From Paenibacillus sp. ACRRY (GTDB lineage: Bacteria > Bacillota > Bacilli > Paenibacillales > Paenibacillaceae): a stretch of DNA of 64,000 nucleotides. How positions within the stretch are numbered: the stretch's first letter is position 1; each line of letters begins with the position of its first letter. This document shows, piece by piece, positions 27,918-38,600 of the stretch. A program made the translations under genes and the position numbers. Under the pieces are notes generated by a model that worked only from the letters and a program-made list of their open reading frames with translations, was not told where the DNA came from and did no database searches. The stretch spans positions 310,001 through 374,000 of the forward strand of contig NZ_JAKRNM010000001.1 in assembly GCF_022346995.1 (NCBI RefSeq), read 5' to 3'.

Positions 27918-28553
27918 ATGTTTAAATTCGGAAAAAAATGGTTAACTGTTGTCCTTGCCGCTTCCATGAGCTTCGGAGTATTTGCCGCTACATCCAGCGC
28001 AGCAACAGATTATTGGCAGAACTGGACAGATGGAGGGGGTACGGTTAATGCCGTGAACGGTTCGGGAGGAAACTACAGTGTAAACTGGCAGAACACGGGG
28101 AACTTTGTTGTTGGTAAAGGGTGGACTTACGGTACACCTAATCGTGTAGTGAATTACAATGCGGGTGTATTCTCTCCATCCGGCAACGGATATTTGACGT
28201 TTTACGGGTGGACACGGAATGCACTTATTGAATACTACGTGGTGGACAACTGGGGAACATATCGTCCAACCGGAACATACAAAGGCACAGTGAACAGTGA
28301 TGGCGGCACATATGACATCTATACTACGATGAGATACAATGCGCCTTCCATTGATGGCACGCAGACCTTCCCTCAATATTGGAGTGTGAGACAAACCAAG
28401 CGTCCCATTGGTGTGAACTCTACGATTACGTTCACCAATCACGTGAATGCATGGGCAAGCAAAGGTATGTACCTGGGCAACAGCTGGTCATATCAGGTTA
28501 TGGCAACCGAAGGATATCAAAGCAGCGGAAGCTCCAACGTGACCGTTTGGTAA
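27918..28553 (+). CDS. xynA: Secreted GH11 endo-1,4-beta-xylanase
   Basis: 211 residues; signal peptide to about residue 28 (TSSA), mature protein starting [13 protein letters not shown] as in Bacillus circulans and B. subtilis XynA. Nucleophile E105 ([12 protein letters not shown]) and acid/base E198 (ATEGYQSSG) are present, as is the thumb segment PSIDGTQTF. The residue partnered with the acid/base (N111 in VDNWG) is Asn rather than Asp, which in this family goes with a neutral to alkaline optimum. Ribosome site CAGGAGG. It provides the first extracellular cleavage of xylan for the uptake and trimming genes around it. Confidence 0.97.
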   Translation: MFKFGKKWLTVVLAASMSFGVFAATSSAATDYWQNWTDGGGTVNAVNGSGGNYSVNWQNTGNFVVGKGWTYGTPNRVVNYNAGVFSPSGNGYLTFYGWTRNALIEYYVVDNWGTYRPTGTYKGTVNSDGGTYDIYTTMRYNAPSIDGTQTFPQYWSVRQTKRPIGVNSTITFTNHVNAWASKGMYLGNSWSYQVMATEGYQSSGSSNVTVW

Positions 28554-28617
28554 CGCCTAGCTTCTGGTCATCATCCCCAGGGAATGGTTCAATCGTAATT
28601 TCCTGAACAGGAGATCT

Positions 28618-28648
28618 AGCAAGACAGGTCCAAGGCCTGTCTTGCTTT
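28618..28648 (+). terminator. Terminator after GH11 xylanase
   Basis: GCAAGACAGG and CCTGTCTTGC form a perfect 10-base-pair stem, followed by TTTC. It lies only 30 bases before the next start codon, so partial readthrough is possible. Confidence 0.7.
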
Positions 28649-28676
28649 CAATCCAGAAACCAGAAGGAGACATAGA

Positions 28677-29516
28677 ATGAAAAAGTGGATGCTATTTCTT
28701 TTGATTATAGCTGTTGCTTGCCTAAGCGCCTGTTCATCAACGAATGCTGGTATAGGGGATCATTTTGTTTATGTGGAGGGTGGAACCTTTAAGAGCAGCA
28801 AGTCGACGTTTAGCGGTAAAGACGTAACCGTTTCTGATTTTTATATTGGGAAATACGAAGTTACGCAGAAGGAATGGATGGAGATCATGGGCGATAATCC
28901 ATCCGGTTTCAAGGGAGAAGACCTGCCCGTTGAAATGGTGAGCTGGTACGATGCCGTGGAATACTGCAATCAGCGCAGCATCAAGGAAAACCTGAAACCC
29001 TACTATACCATCGACAAGAATACGACAGATTCAAGTAACAAGAACGAAAACGACAATCTGAAATGGACGATCACTGTAAATGAGGGAGCAGACGGATATC
29101 GCTTGCCCACTGAAGCAGAGTGGGAGTATGCCGCAAGCGGAGGCCAAAAAAGCATGGATTATGTCTATAGTGGAAGCAGCAATCCTGATGAAGTAGCCTG
29201 GTACTGGATCAATGCAGGGGACAAGATATTGACTGGCGACTGGAGCTGGCCTGCGATTGAGAGCAACCGAAATCAAACCCAAAAAGTGGGCACCATGAAG
29301 GCCAATGAACTGGGCGTCCATGATATGTCAGGCAATGTGAGAGAATGGTGCTGGGACTGGTACAGCCATCCCGAGAGCCCGGAGAATACCTGGCGTGTGG
29401 TCAAGGGGGGCGGCTGGATTGGCGGGGTTAACAACAATGAGATTTCCTTTCCGGGGAAATTTGATGCCAATGGATTTGGCCCCGATCAGGGGTTTCGAGT
29501 GGTACGTGGAAAATAA
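28677..29516 (+). CDS. Formylglycine-generating-enzyme-like lipoprotein without catalytic cysteines
   Basis: 279 residues. Lipobox LSAC, then a full SUMF1/FGE-type domain: VYVEGGTFKSS, FYIGKYEVTQKEW, PVEMVSWYDAVEYCNQ, YRLPTEAEWEYAASGG, NVREWCWDW and the final GFRVVRG. In true FGE the segment between GGSW and GFRVV carries the active-site cysteines; here it reads GGGWIGG ... GPDQGFRVV with none, so oxidase activity is unlikely. Members of this superfamily also act as binding or unrelated catalytic domains. It is on the cell surface and sits after the xylanase; role unknown. Confidence 0.85.
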   Translation: MKKWMLFLLIIAVACLSACSSTNAGIGDHFVYVEGGTFKSSKSTFSGKDVTVSDFYIGKYEVTQKEWMEIMGDNPSGFKGEDLPVEMVSWYDAVEYCNQRSIKENLKPYYTIDKNTTDSSNKNENDNLKWTITVNEGADGYRLPTEAEWEYAASGGQKSMDYVYSGSSNPDEVAWYWINAGDKILTGDWSWPAIESNRNQTQKVGTMKANELGVHDMSGNVREWCWDWYSHPESPENTWRVVKGGGWIGGVNNNEISFPGKFDANGFGPDQGFRVVRGK

Positions 29517-29517
29517 G

Positions 29518-29547
29518 AGGTCCCTTCCTAACAGAAGGGCCTTTTTA
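29518..29547 (+). terminator. Terminator after the FGE-like gene
   Basis: GGTCCCTTC and GAAGGGCC pair around a short loop and are followed by TTTTTATT; also placed to serve the convergent LysR gene. Confidence 0.7.
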
Positions 29548-29566
29548 TTATGACTATTTTCTGTTT

Positions 29567-30454
29567 TTAATCCACCATGAAGAGGTCCGCATTCTTTTCA
29601 TAATACATAGAAATAAAATCGCGAAAATGTTGAACCGAAGGAGACAATGATTTCTGTTTGGTCCAGGATAAACTAATCGGGTAGATCGCTGAATCATCGG
29701 CAATTTTTATATAGTGTAACCCCAGCTTTCTGCATACGGAAACAGGTAACAAAGCGACTCCCTGATCAAGCTTGATGATTTCAAGCAGTGTGTGTGAATC
29801 CACTTCAAAGGCCTGATTGGGTACGAAGCCTGCTTTCCCGCAGAGCATGGTAGTAAAGTTGCTGTACTCCACATTATCGGCAAGAGAGATGAAAGGCTCG
29901 TTCGCCACAAGATGTAATGAAATGTTTGTTTTTTCCGCGTACGGATGATTGGAAGGCACAACAAGAACGATATCCTCATTAACCAGAACACAACTCTCAA
30001 TCTCCTCATCCTGGATCGGGTGACCTGTTATTCCTACATCGATGTCCCCTTTGTGTAAGCTTGTAATGATTTCGCTCTTTGTTCCAATACCTTGATGAAT
30101 CTGGATTTGCGGGTTGCTGTTAATATATTCGCCAATCAGCCCTGTAAGGAATCTAGGGTTCGTAATCGAAATTCGGATGATATTAGAAATGTGATGTTCT
30201 TCCGATTGAATCTCCATTTGAGCATTTTCAATTTCGGTAAAAATTCGGTTAACATGCTTCAACAAAATTTTCCCGGATGAATTCAATTGAATGTTTCTCC
30301 CTTTTCGATCAAACAAGGTTGTACCAAGCTCATCCTCCAGTCTTTTGATCGTCAGGCTTAAGGAGGGCTGAGCAATATTCAGTTGTTGAGCTGCTTTGGA
30401 GATATGTTCGGTATAGGCAACGGTCTGAAAGTATTTGAGCTGTAGCAATTCCAT
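29567..30454 (-). CDS. LysR-family transcriptional regulator
   Basis: 295 residues: N-terminal winged helix-turn-helix (LKYFQTVAYTEHISKAAQQL, NIAQPSLSLTIKRLEDELG) and a periplasmic-binding-fold co-inducer domain (GDIDVGITG, QGVALLPVSV). It is divergent from the acetoacetate decarboxylase and reductase genes, the usual arrangement for a LysR regulator and its targets. Inducer unknown, perhaps a keto acid. Confidence 0.92.
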   Translation of the reverse strand: MELLQLKYFQTVAYTEHISKAAQQLNIAQPSLSLTIKRLEDELGTTLFDRKGRNIQLNSSGKILLKHVNRIFTEIENAQMEIQSEEHHISNIIRISITNPRFLTGLIGEYINSNPQIQIHQGIGTKSEIITSLHKGDIDVGITGHPIQDEEIESCVLVNEDIVLVVPSNHPYAEKTNISLHLVANEPFISLADNVEYSNFTTMLCGKAGFVPNQAFEVDSHTLLEIIKLDQGVALLPVSVCRKLGLHYIKIADDSAIYPISLSWTKQKSLSPSVQHFRDFISMYYEKNADLFMVD

Positions 30455-30480
30455 TTATTTCGCACTCCTTATTTATTTCC

Positions 30481-30501
30481 ATAAATATATATAGTATTTA
30501 T
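30481..30501. promoter_or_regulatory. AT-rich dyad in the LysR/decarboxylase intergenic region
   Basis: ATAAATA and TATTTAT flank a seven-base centre; it lies 27 bases upstream of the LysR start and about 86 bases before the decarboxylase. Candidate LysR operator; position and symmetry are the only evidence. Confidence 0.4.
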
Positions 30502-30586
30502 TATGTATTATATTAAATTTAATTATTAATGTAGAATTTTATTTGTGAGAGAGATAAAAACATAACATAAAAGGTAGGTGTCCTTC

Positions 30587-31333
30587 ATGAAAATCGATGT
30601 GAATAACATAGCCAAAAATCTGAATACACCCCTAACGGCACCGGCTTATCCCATGCCACCCTATAAATTTGTGAATCGGGAATACTTAAACATTATTTAT
30701 CGAACGGATGAAAAAGCATTACGGGCGGCAGTGCCAGAACCACTGGAAATTGATGAGCCACTCGTTAAATTTGAAGTGATGTGGATGCCTGATGTCTCCG
30801 GATTAGGTGCTTATACAGAAGCTGGACAGGTCATCCCCGTGCGATTCAATGGTGAGGATGGCGACTATGTGCATTCCATGTACGTGGATAACTTTCCTGC
30901 GATTGCAAGTGGCAGAGAGCTTACGGCGTATCCCAAAAAGTTAGGTGCACCCAAACTATACATTGATTCAGATACACTTGTGGGTACGCTTGATTACGGA
31001 ACGCTTCGTGTTGCAACCGCAACGATGGGATATAAGCATGCTGCAATGGATAAGGAAATCGCCAAACGCGAAATATGTCGGCCTAACTTTATGATGAAGA
31101 TTGCTACGGATTACAGTGGGAATTTAAGAATTTGTGATCTGATACGAACTCAAATTACGGATATCGAAGTGAAGGAAGCATGGACGGGACCAGCACGACT
31201 TCAGCTGTTTGAACATGCACTCGCACCCCTTGCCGACTTGCCAGTATTGGAAGTTGTTTCAGCTTCACATATCCTGACAGACCTGACTTTGAACGCAGCT
31301 CAGCCTGTATATAACTATCTAGAGCAGAAATAA
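30587..31333 (+). CDS. adc: Acetoacetate decarboxylase family protein
   Basis: 248 residues. The Schiff-base lysine lies in AYPKKLG (K117), preceded by SGREL as in Clostridium acetobutylicum Adc, and the substrate-loop glutamate region REL is present. Start ATG 30587, nine bases after AAAGGTAGG. The family turns acetoacetate into acetone and CO2, but some members act on other beta-keto or alpha-keto acids. A ketopantoate-reductase-like gene follows after 14 bases, so the pair may act on one keto-acid pathway. A specific substrate cannot be assigned. Confidence 0.88.
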   Translation: MKIDVNNIAKNLNTPLTAPAYPMPPYKFVNREYLNIIYRTDEKALRAAVPEPLEIDEPLVKFEVMWMPDVSGLGAYTEAGQVIPVRFNGEDGDYVHSMYVDNFPAIASGRELTAYPKKLGAPKLYIDSDTLVGTLDYGTLRVATATMGYKHAAMDKEIAKREICRPNFMMKIATDYSGNLRICDLIRTQITDIEVKEAWTGPARLQLFEHALAPLADLPVLEVVSASHILTDLTLNAAQPVYNYLEQK

Positions 31334-31347
31334 GGAGGAAATTAACT

Positions 31348-32379
31348 ATGAGAATTGCAATATTAGGAGTAGGTTCTTTAGGAACCATCGTAGGAGCATA
31401 CCTGGCGGATGGTGGCATGGATGTTGAGTTAATTGATGCGTATCAGGAGCATGTCGATGCCTTGAACCAGACGGGAGCTAAAGTGGTCGGTACAACGGAG
31501 TTTCATGCAAAAGTTAAAGCCATTACTCCTGACCAAAAATCTGGAACATATGATCTTGTGCTGCTATTGACCAAACAATTATCCAACGGTACCATCCTCC
31601 GGGAGTTGCTTCCGTTCTTACATGATGAGAGTATCGTGTGTTCCTTGCAAAACGGTATTCCGGAAGAAAACGTTGCTTCCATTGTGGGTGCAGCGCGCGT
31701 GATTGCCGGATCTGTTGAATTTGGCGCCACGTTCATGGAACCGGGTGTATCAAGCCTTACAACGGAGTACACACAATTCAAGAAGTATGCTTTTCAGATT
31801 GGCGAATTAAATGGAGAAACGTCCGATCGCATTCAGCGTGTAAAATCGATTTTGGACCTGGTTGGTGGAACACACATTTCCGACAACTTAGTGGGAACCA
31901 AATGGTCCAAGCTACTGATCAATAATGCATTCAGTGGTCTGTCGGCGGCATTGAACGGAGAATACGGAGACATTCTGGATGACGAAGTCGGTATTGTGAG
32001 TGCTGCTCATATCGCGGACGAAACGATTAAGGTTGGACATGCTAATGGAATTGAATTTGTCAAAATGAACGGATTTGATATCGCCTCCCTTGAACTCAAG
32101 AGTGAACAAGATATTCCTGAACGGATTAAAACGTTGAAATATGTGATGGAACCTTCCCGGTTGCTCAAAGCAAGCATGCTTCAAGATCTGGAGAAAAAAC
32201 GCAAAACCGAGATTGATTACATTAATGGAGTCGTTTCAAGCAAGGCGGAAGGTACAGGAATCGCGACCCCTTATAACGACTTGGTTGTTAAGCTGGTCCA
32301 ATCTGCTGAAGCGACGCAAACGGTTCCTGACTTTCAGACGAATATAAAAGCATTTGAAGATTTGGTAAACGGACAATAA
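31348..32379 (+). CDS. 2-dehydropantoate 2-reductase (ApbA/PanE) family protein
   Basis: 343 residues. N-terminal Rossmann motif ILGVGSLGTIVGAYL for NADPH, SLQNGI (family signature with the substrate-binding Asn), catalytic lysine in KWSKLLINNAFSG, and a C-terminal helical ApbA domain. It is longer than typical PanE (about 300), and the pairing with acetoacetate decarboxylase under a LysR regulator suggests a different keto acid than ketopantoate. Ribosome site AAGGAGG. Confidence 0.85.
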   Translation: MRIAILGVGSLGTIVGAYLADGGMDVELIDAYQEHVDALNQTGAKVVGTTEFHAKVKAITPDQKSGTYDLVLLLTKQLSNGTILRELLPFLHDESIVCSLQNGIPEENVASIVGAARVIAGSVEFGATFMEPGVSSLTTEYTQFKKYAFQIGELNGETSDRIQRVKSILDLVGGTHISDNLVGTKWSKLLINNAFSGLSAALNGEYGDILDDEVGIVSAAHIADETIKVGHANGIEFVKMNGFDIASLELKSEQDIPERIKTLKYVMEPSRLLKASMLQDLEKKRKTEIDYINGVVSSKAEGTGIATPYNDLVVKLVQSAEATQTVPDFQTNIKAFEDLVNGQ

Positions 32380-32424
32380 TATGGTTGAATTCCTTAACCC
32401 GGTAACTGAATAGATAATTCCATG

Positions 32425-32452
32425 AAAAGTCGCTATTTTGCGGCTTTTTTTG
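32425..32452 (+). terminator. Terminator after the reductase gene
   Basis: AAAAGTCGC and GCGGCTTTTTTT pair around TATTTT, followed by a U-run. Confidence 0.8.
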
Positions 32453-32605
32453 TTTGATCTACACAACTCTAGTAACCGAGAGAGAGGTAACGTTAACTCT
32501 CCATTTACTTAGGGAGCGCACTCTTCTAACAAATACCTTTTATGCTAAACAATGTTTGTCTAATTGGAGCAAGCAAAAATGGAATAAAAGGAGATGCGGG
32601 TTAAA

Positions 32606-35600
32606 TTGAACAGAAGAAGGATTCTTCAGCGAAGTGTTGCAATCGCTTTATTTAGCAGTATGATCTTGACAACCGGGATGCCTTTCACATCCCTGCCAGC
32701 AGTTCATGCAGAGACGCTGCCGCAAGAAGACAGCAGGGAACAGACACAGGTCATTCAAGCTGTAAACGTTCAGGCAAGCCACACCCCAGCGGATTGGATT
32801 TACGAAATGCAGAACTATACTGTTACCACAACGGTATATGGCACCGACCAGCAGTGGACTGGACGCATCTCTTATTCGGTAGATGACCAAATGTATGCTC
32901 CGGTTGCACTTGTACCCGTTGAGCAAAGTCCAGGTACCTACGCGGGAGACCTTCCTGGTGAGACGTTAGTCGGCAGCGAGTTAAACTATGTCATTGACCT
33001 TATGGATGAAGAAGGAAATATCATTCAATCGACAGGGTACTCAACGGCAATTAGACCATCTGTGTCTCTTATGCAGCAGCCCATAGGGCCAGATCTGTTG
33101 ATTACGGAGATGGTACCTGATACGACCAATTTGCCCAACCTCAGTACGGATGCGTATGAGTTTGTTGAAGTGTATAACAACACGGATCATGAGATTAATT
33201 TTAAAGACTATACTTTCTTCTACAATAATAAGGATACATGGAAGACAGAAGGAGATACGGACGTCCTGATCCCTGCTCACAGTCCAATGGTTTTCTGGAT
33301 TTTGAACGGTAGCAATAACGATCTTACGGCTGAGCAATTCAATCAAAATTACGGGACATCACTGATTGAGGGGGAGCACTTATTCCGAATTCAGGGCGGA
33401 GGCGGTATGGCGAACGGGAGCGCCAGATCTCTTGTGATTAAAAATCAAGCCAATGAAAGTATCGTTTCAGCAGCTTATGATCCGGCTCAGGTTAAAGCGA
33501 ATATGGGAATATTCTTCAAGCATCCGGCTGCAGGAAGCATGCAGATGAGCGTCATGAACAATTCCGGAAAACTCCTTGCCACGCCAGGAGTAATCGATCC
33601 GTCACAAGCCATTCCGCCTGTTGTGGAAGAGGGAACACAAACCGAAATTGTGCATACGGCTCCAACGGAAGCATTGGCAATTCAGGATTATGAGGTGAAG
33701 ACTCAGATCAAGAATCTGGGTACAAATGCAGATGGGAGCAAGCCAGCGGTTAAGCTACTGTACAAAACGCCTTCCCAGCAAAGATACACTGTCACAGTAA
33801 TGACTAATCTAAACGAAACGGACGATTATACAGCAACGATTCCAGCATCTGCACTTCATGAACCTCAGCTGCAGTATCGGATACTAGCAGGTAATCAGGA
33901 CAAGCCTTATTTGGCACAGGTTCAATTGGATGCATTTGATCCGGCCAAAGCACCAACGCTGCTTATTACTGAGCTTGTTCCGAATACAGCAAATGTACCG
34001 GGTACCTCTACGGATGCATATGAGTATATCGAGGTATATAACAATACGGACCAACCGGTGAATTTTAAAAATTACAGTCTGTACTACCGTTATCCTGATA
34101 AAGGACCAAGCGCTGACGTGGAATGGGGAGCAGCTAATCCCGATTTTGTTATTCCTGCGCAGCAAGCGGTTGTATTTTGGATCAAAAATAGCGTCAACAC
34201 TGCTTATTCCGAGGAGGATTTCAACCAATTTTATAAAACTAACCTAACCCCCAATGTTACGCTGCACTCAATCCAGAGTGATGGTATGGCGAATTCAGGC
34301 CGCAGAGCGCTCGTGATCAAAACGAACACGGGTAAGGAAATCTCCTCTGCCTATTACGATGCCGATCAATCTTATGAAGACGGTACCAAAGGGGATGAAA
34401 CGAAGGAAGATAAAGCGATCACTTACACCTATCCTCGAAACAGCAGCACGATGATGATCAAGTCAAGTTCTGGAGTGGAAACACCTTCGCCAGCCAGTAT
34501 TTTGCAGGGACAAGTTCCTTCCGTACCTGTTCATATCGAGCTGGATGCCGTACCGCCAACGGTTCAGGACATGACAAGCATGACCGAAGTTGATCAATCC
34601 AATGGATTGGAACTCATCGTCGATGCCAAGGATGACCGAGAGGTGACTTCGGTTGAAGTATTTGTCCGTTCAGATAAACAGGATGAATTTACGGCGCACC
34701 GTTTAACGGAAGATTACGACGACATGATGTACCACTATAACATGTCAGCCGCCGACCTCATCGGACGCAAAACCATTGAATATTATTTCGTCGCTTCGGA
34801 CGGCATTAACGAAACCAGAACGGAAACGGCCAGCATTTCCGTAACCGGAGGAGTAAGCAATGAACCGCTTCGCCTCAATGTCAAAGATCAGGATATCCTT
34901 CATGGGATCCACACGATTAAAGGAACTTCGCAAATCGGGGGAGCGGATGCCCGACTTCGTATTGACGGACAAGCTCTGCCCGAAGGTGAGCTTTTCGCCG
35001 CCCTTGAGCATGATGCGTACTTCGTATTCGAAGCAGTTAACGTCGATTATTGTTTCAAAAATGCAGTGACGATGGGACCGCCGGAACTGGGGGATGAATC
35101 GATTCTCTATACGTTCATGAACCCCATTACGAGCTATACGACGTTGTCTTTTCCTATTGATTCCGAACGTTTGCTTCAGGGCGATAATGTGATCTACATC
35201 CGGGCTGGTTCCAAAACCTCGCCGTTTGATCAACGTCCGGAAGAGAACAAAGATGACTTTGAAGTCAGAAATGTACGTTTGCTCTTGGCTGATGGGACTG
35301 AAATATGGGATCCTGCCTACGCTGAAAAAGAAAAACAGATTAAAATGGGGGATTCTGCCGGGAAAAGCGAATCGATCGGCTTTCATTTTGAGCTGAATCC
35401 GGAACATCTTACGGCTAAAGCCTATGCATGGGACACAACTCACCTCCCCGATGGTGCTCATGAAGTAGCCGTAACGGATGGGACAGAGCAGGTAACGGCC
35501 AAAGTGATGGTGGACAATACAGCACCGGACATTAAGCCGACCGTTGAAGATGCTAAGACATATCGCGGAGATTTCGTTATTGATGCCGAAATCCAGGATG

Positions 35601-38600
35601 CAATCGCCGGCGTGGACAAGGTTAGTGTGAAGCTGGATGACAGTGTGATTACTCTTCCGTTAAGAACCTCGTCGGGAGAGATGCAAGGCGGGAAGCATGT
35701 CCTGCATATTCAGGCAACCGATAAGGTGGGCAATGTAGCAGAAAAAACGGTGAATTTTGAAGTGCCCGATGAGAACCCCCTTTCGCCGGAATTAGTGGCT
35801 CCTAAGCAAAATCAAACGAATGTTGGCTCAAATGCCAACCTGACGGTTAAAGTTCAAGATCCAAGCAACGATGTCATGGATGTGACGTTCTACAAAGGTT
35901 ATAAGTACGATGCAAGTCGCCCAGAAGGTTTCACCGGCTACTTGAATACTTCCGTAACCGAGCCACCTAGAGAAATGGTTCCTTCCGGGGAAAAAGCCAT
36001 GAATGCAGAGGATTACAAAAAAATTGCTGCGATCGACGGGACATATCTGGTCAATGATTCAGTAGAGCAGTTCCCTTACCAACGCTTTGAAGTGAAGCTT
36101 GATCCATCCGTGAAAAGTACGGATCGTGTTGAAATTGATTGGCAGGGCAAGTCACTTGAAGGAAGGAAAGTAAGTTTGTATGCCTGGAGCATCAGTGAGC
36201 AAAAATGGATTCAGCTGGATCAGGTTATTGCGGGTACAGAGGATTTTGAATTAAAGGCTGTGGTACAGGCGGGTGATTATGAAAACGAACATGTCATCCA
36301 GATTATGGTGCAGGACGAACTAGTGGAAACAGCAGCTGCTACAGGCAATAAACCTACGCCGGAATCACAGGACCCGTACGATTTTTCATTTGTTTGGATG
36401 TCGGACACGCAGTATTATTCACAGAGCTATCCACTAATCTATCAAAACATCGTCAACTGGATCGCCGGACAAAAAGAAAATATGAACATCAAATACGTTA
36501 TTCATACCGGGGATGTTGTCGATAAGGCAGATCAGGAATACCAGTGGATTGAAGCAGACAAAAACATGAAAGTGCTTGAGGATGCTTCAATACCTTATGG
36601 AGTGTTGGCAGGAAATCACGACGTAGGACACCAGGATAACGATTACGCGAAGTTCCAGCAGTATTTTGGAGCGAACCGGTTCATAAATAATCAGGTATTT
36701 GCCGGGTCATACGAGAATAACAGAGGACATTATGATTTGGTTTCTGCGAACGGTAATGATTTTGTCATTGTGTACATGGGATGGGGACTTGGTGAACAAG
36801 AAATTCAATGGATGAACGACATTGTCTCCAAGTATCCGGAACGCAAAGCGATTCTCTGTTTGCATGAGTATCTGCTCGTATCCAATAACCGTTCACCGAT
36901 TGCAGACCAGATTTTTGAGAAGGTTGTAAAACCGAACAAAAATGTGATTGCTGCTCTTTCCGGGCACTATCACGATGCCGAACTGAAGGTGGATCAGCTG
37001 GATGACAACGGAGATGGTATTCCTGACCGTAACGTCTATCAAATGCTGGCGGATTATCAAGGTGCTCCAGAAGGAGGACTTGGTTATATCCGGCTGATGC
37101 AGTTTGACATGACAAACAATAAGCTTCATATCAAAACGTATTCACCTTATCTTGACGATTATAATTACTACGATCCGGAGACCGAACAAGGCAAGGATGA
37201 ATTTAGCCTGGATCTTGGTCTGGCACCAACAATGAAGCGAGTAGCCACCGATTATATCGGGGTGAACGTTTATACGGATCAAAAAATAGGCTACAAGGCT
37301 AACGTTGAGAGTGGACGAGAAGCCTCAGTGGAATGGAAGGGACTTTCAAACGAAAGTCACTATCAGTGGTATGCCAAAGCGGAAGATCAATATAGTGGCA
37401 GTGTTTTATCCGATATTTGGGGTTTCCATACAGGGACTTCTTCTCCGGGGGAACAGACTCCGGGAAATGGAGGGGGTTCAGGTAACAGTAATCCGGGAGC
37501 TTCTGCAGGAAATGATAGTGTGACGAAGCCACCAGCACAGAGCAGCAATGGTCAAATCACGCTCAATCCATCCTCGGATGGCACTTATCGTGCTGAGACA
37601 CAAGCGCTGGAGCAAGCCGCGAATACAGCGAGTGGAGGGGAAATAGTCATTACACTTGCTGGCAAACAAGAGCAGGACGGGGAGTTTGATGTATACCTAC
37701 CTGCCAGTGCGGTGAAAAAGGTGAAAGCAGACGGACTCACCGTAGTGATCTCTTCACCTGTATTAAAAGTCACGCTTCCGGCTGGTTCCCTGCCGCAAGA
37801 ATGGGGAGAGACAGACCAGCTGCTGCTGCGTTTCAGTACTTTATATAATGATAGTGCGAAGCAAATATTGGATGACAGTCTATTGGGAACTCCACATTAC
37901 TCCCGCACGGAGTTTGTACAATCGCTTCGTATGTTCTTCATCCAGGGAGAGAACGAGACGGAGGTTACGAATTTCGGGAGTCCGGTCGAGATTGATCGAA
38001 TGTTGACGGCTGAACAGCAGAAACAGATTCGATCGGAATATGCAGGCGTATATCTGCTTGGGCAAGGCATGGAATATCAAGGTGGTCGCTTCGTAACTGG
38101 AACGGTGACGTTTGAGGCGGAGCAACCAGGGTTATACGCAATCTTGGAATATCACAAACAATTCAAGGATATGAAGGACTCCTGGGCTGAACGTTACGTC
38201 CATATGTTGGCTGCAAAACATCTGATTCAGGGGATGGACAATGAGAACTACGGTCCTGCCCTGCAGGTAAGCCGAGGCGACTTCATTACCCTGATCATGC
38301 GTGCGGCGGGGGTGAATTTTTCTGAGAAAACTGAGGTTTATGCCGATGTACCAGCCAATGCATATTATGCATCAGCCGTCGCTCAGGCGACCGAACTTGG
38401 TATTGTACAAGGAAACGGTAATCTCTTCAGGCCGAAGGATTCGATCAGTCGCGAGGAGGCAGCCGTGATGTTGATGAAAGCTCAGCAAGTATTATTTATG
38501 GATAAGCAGGAATCTACGGTAAACACAGTATTCTCTGACCAAAGCCAGGTATCTGCTTGGGCTCAAGATGCTGTAGAACATGTCAATGCTCTTGGACTGA

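Noticed and set aside
28677..29516. Reading the FGE-like gene as an active sulfatase-modifying enzyme
   Set aside because: No cysteine pair in the active-site segment and no sulfatase gene nearby.
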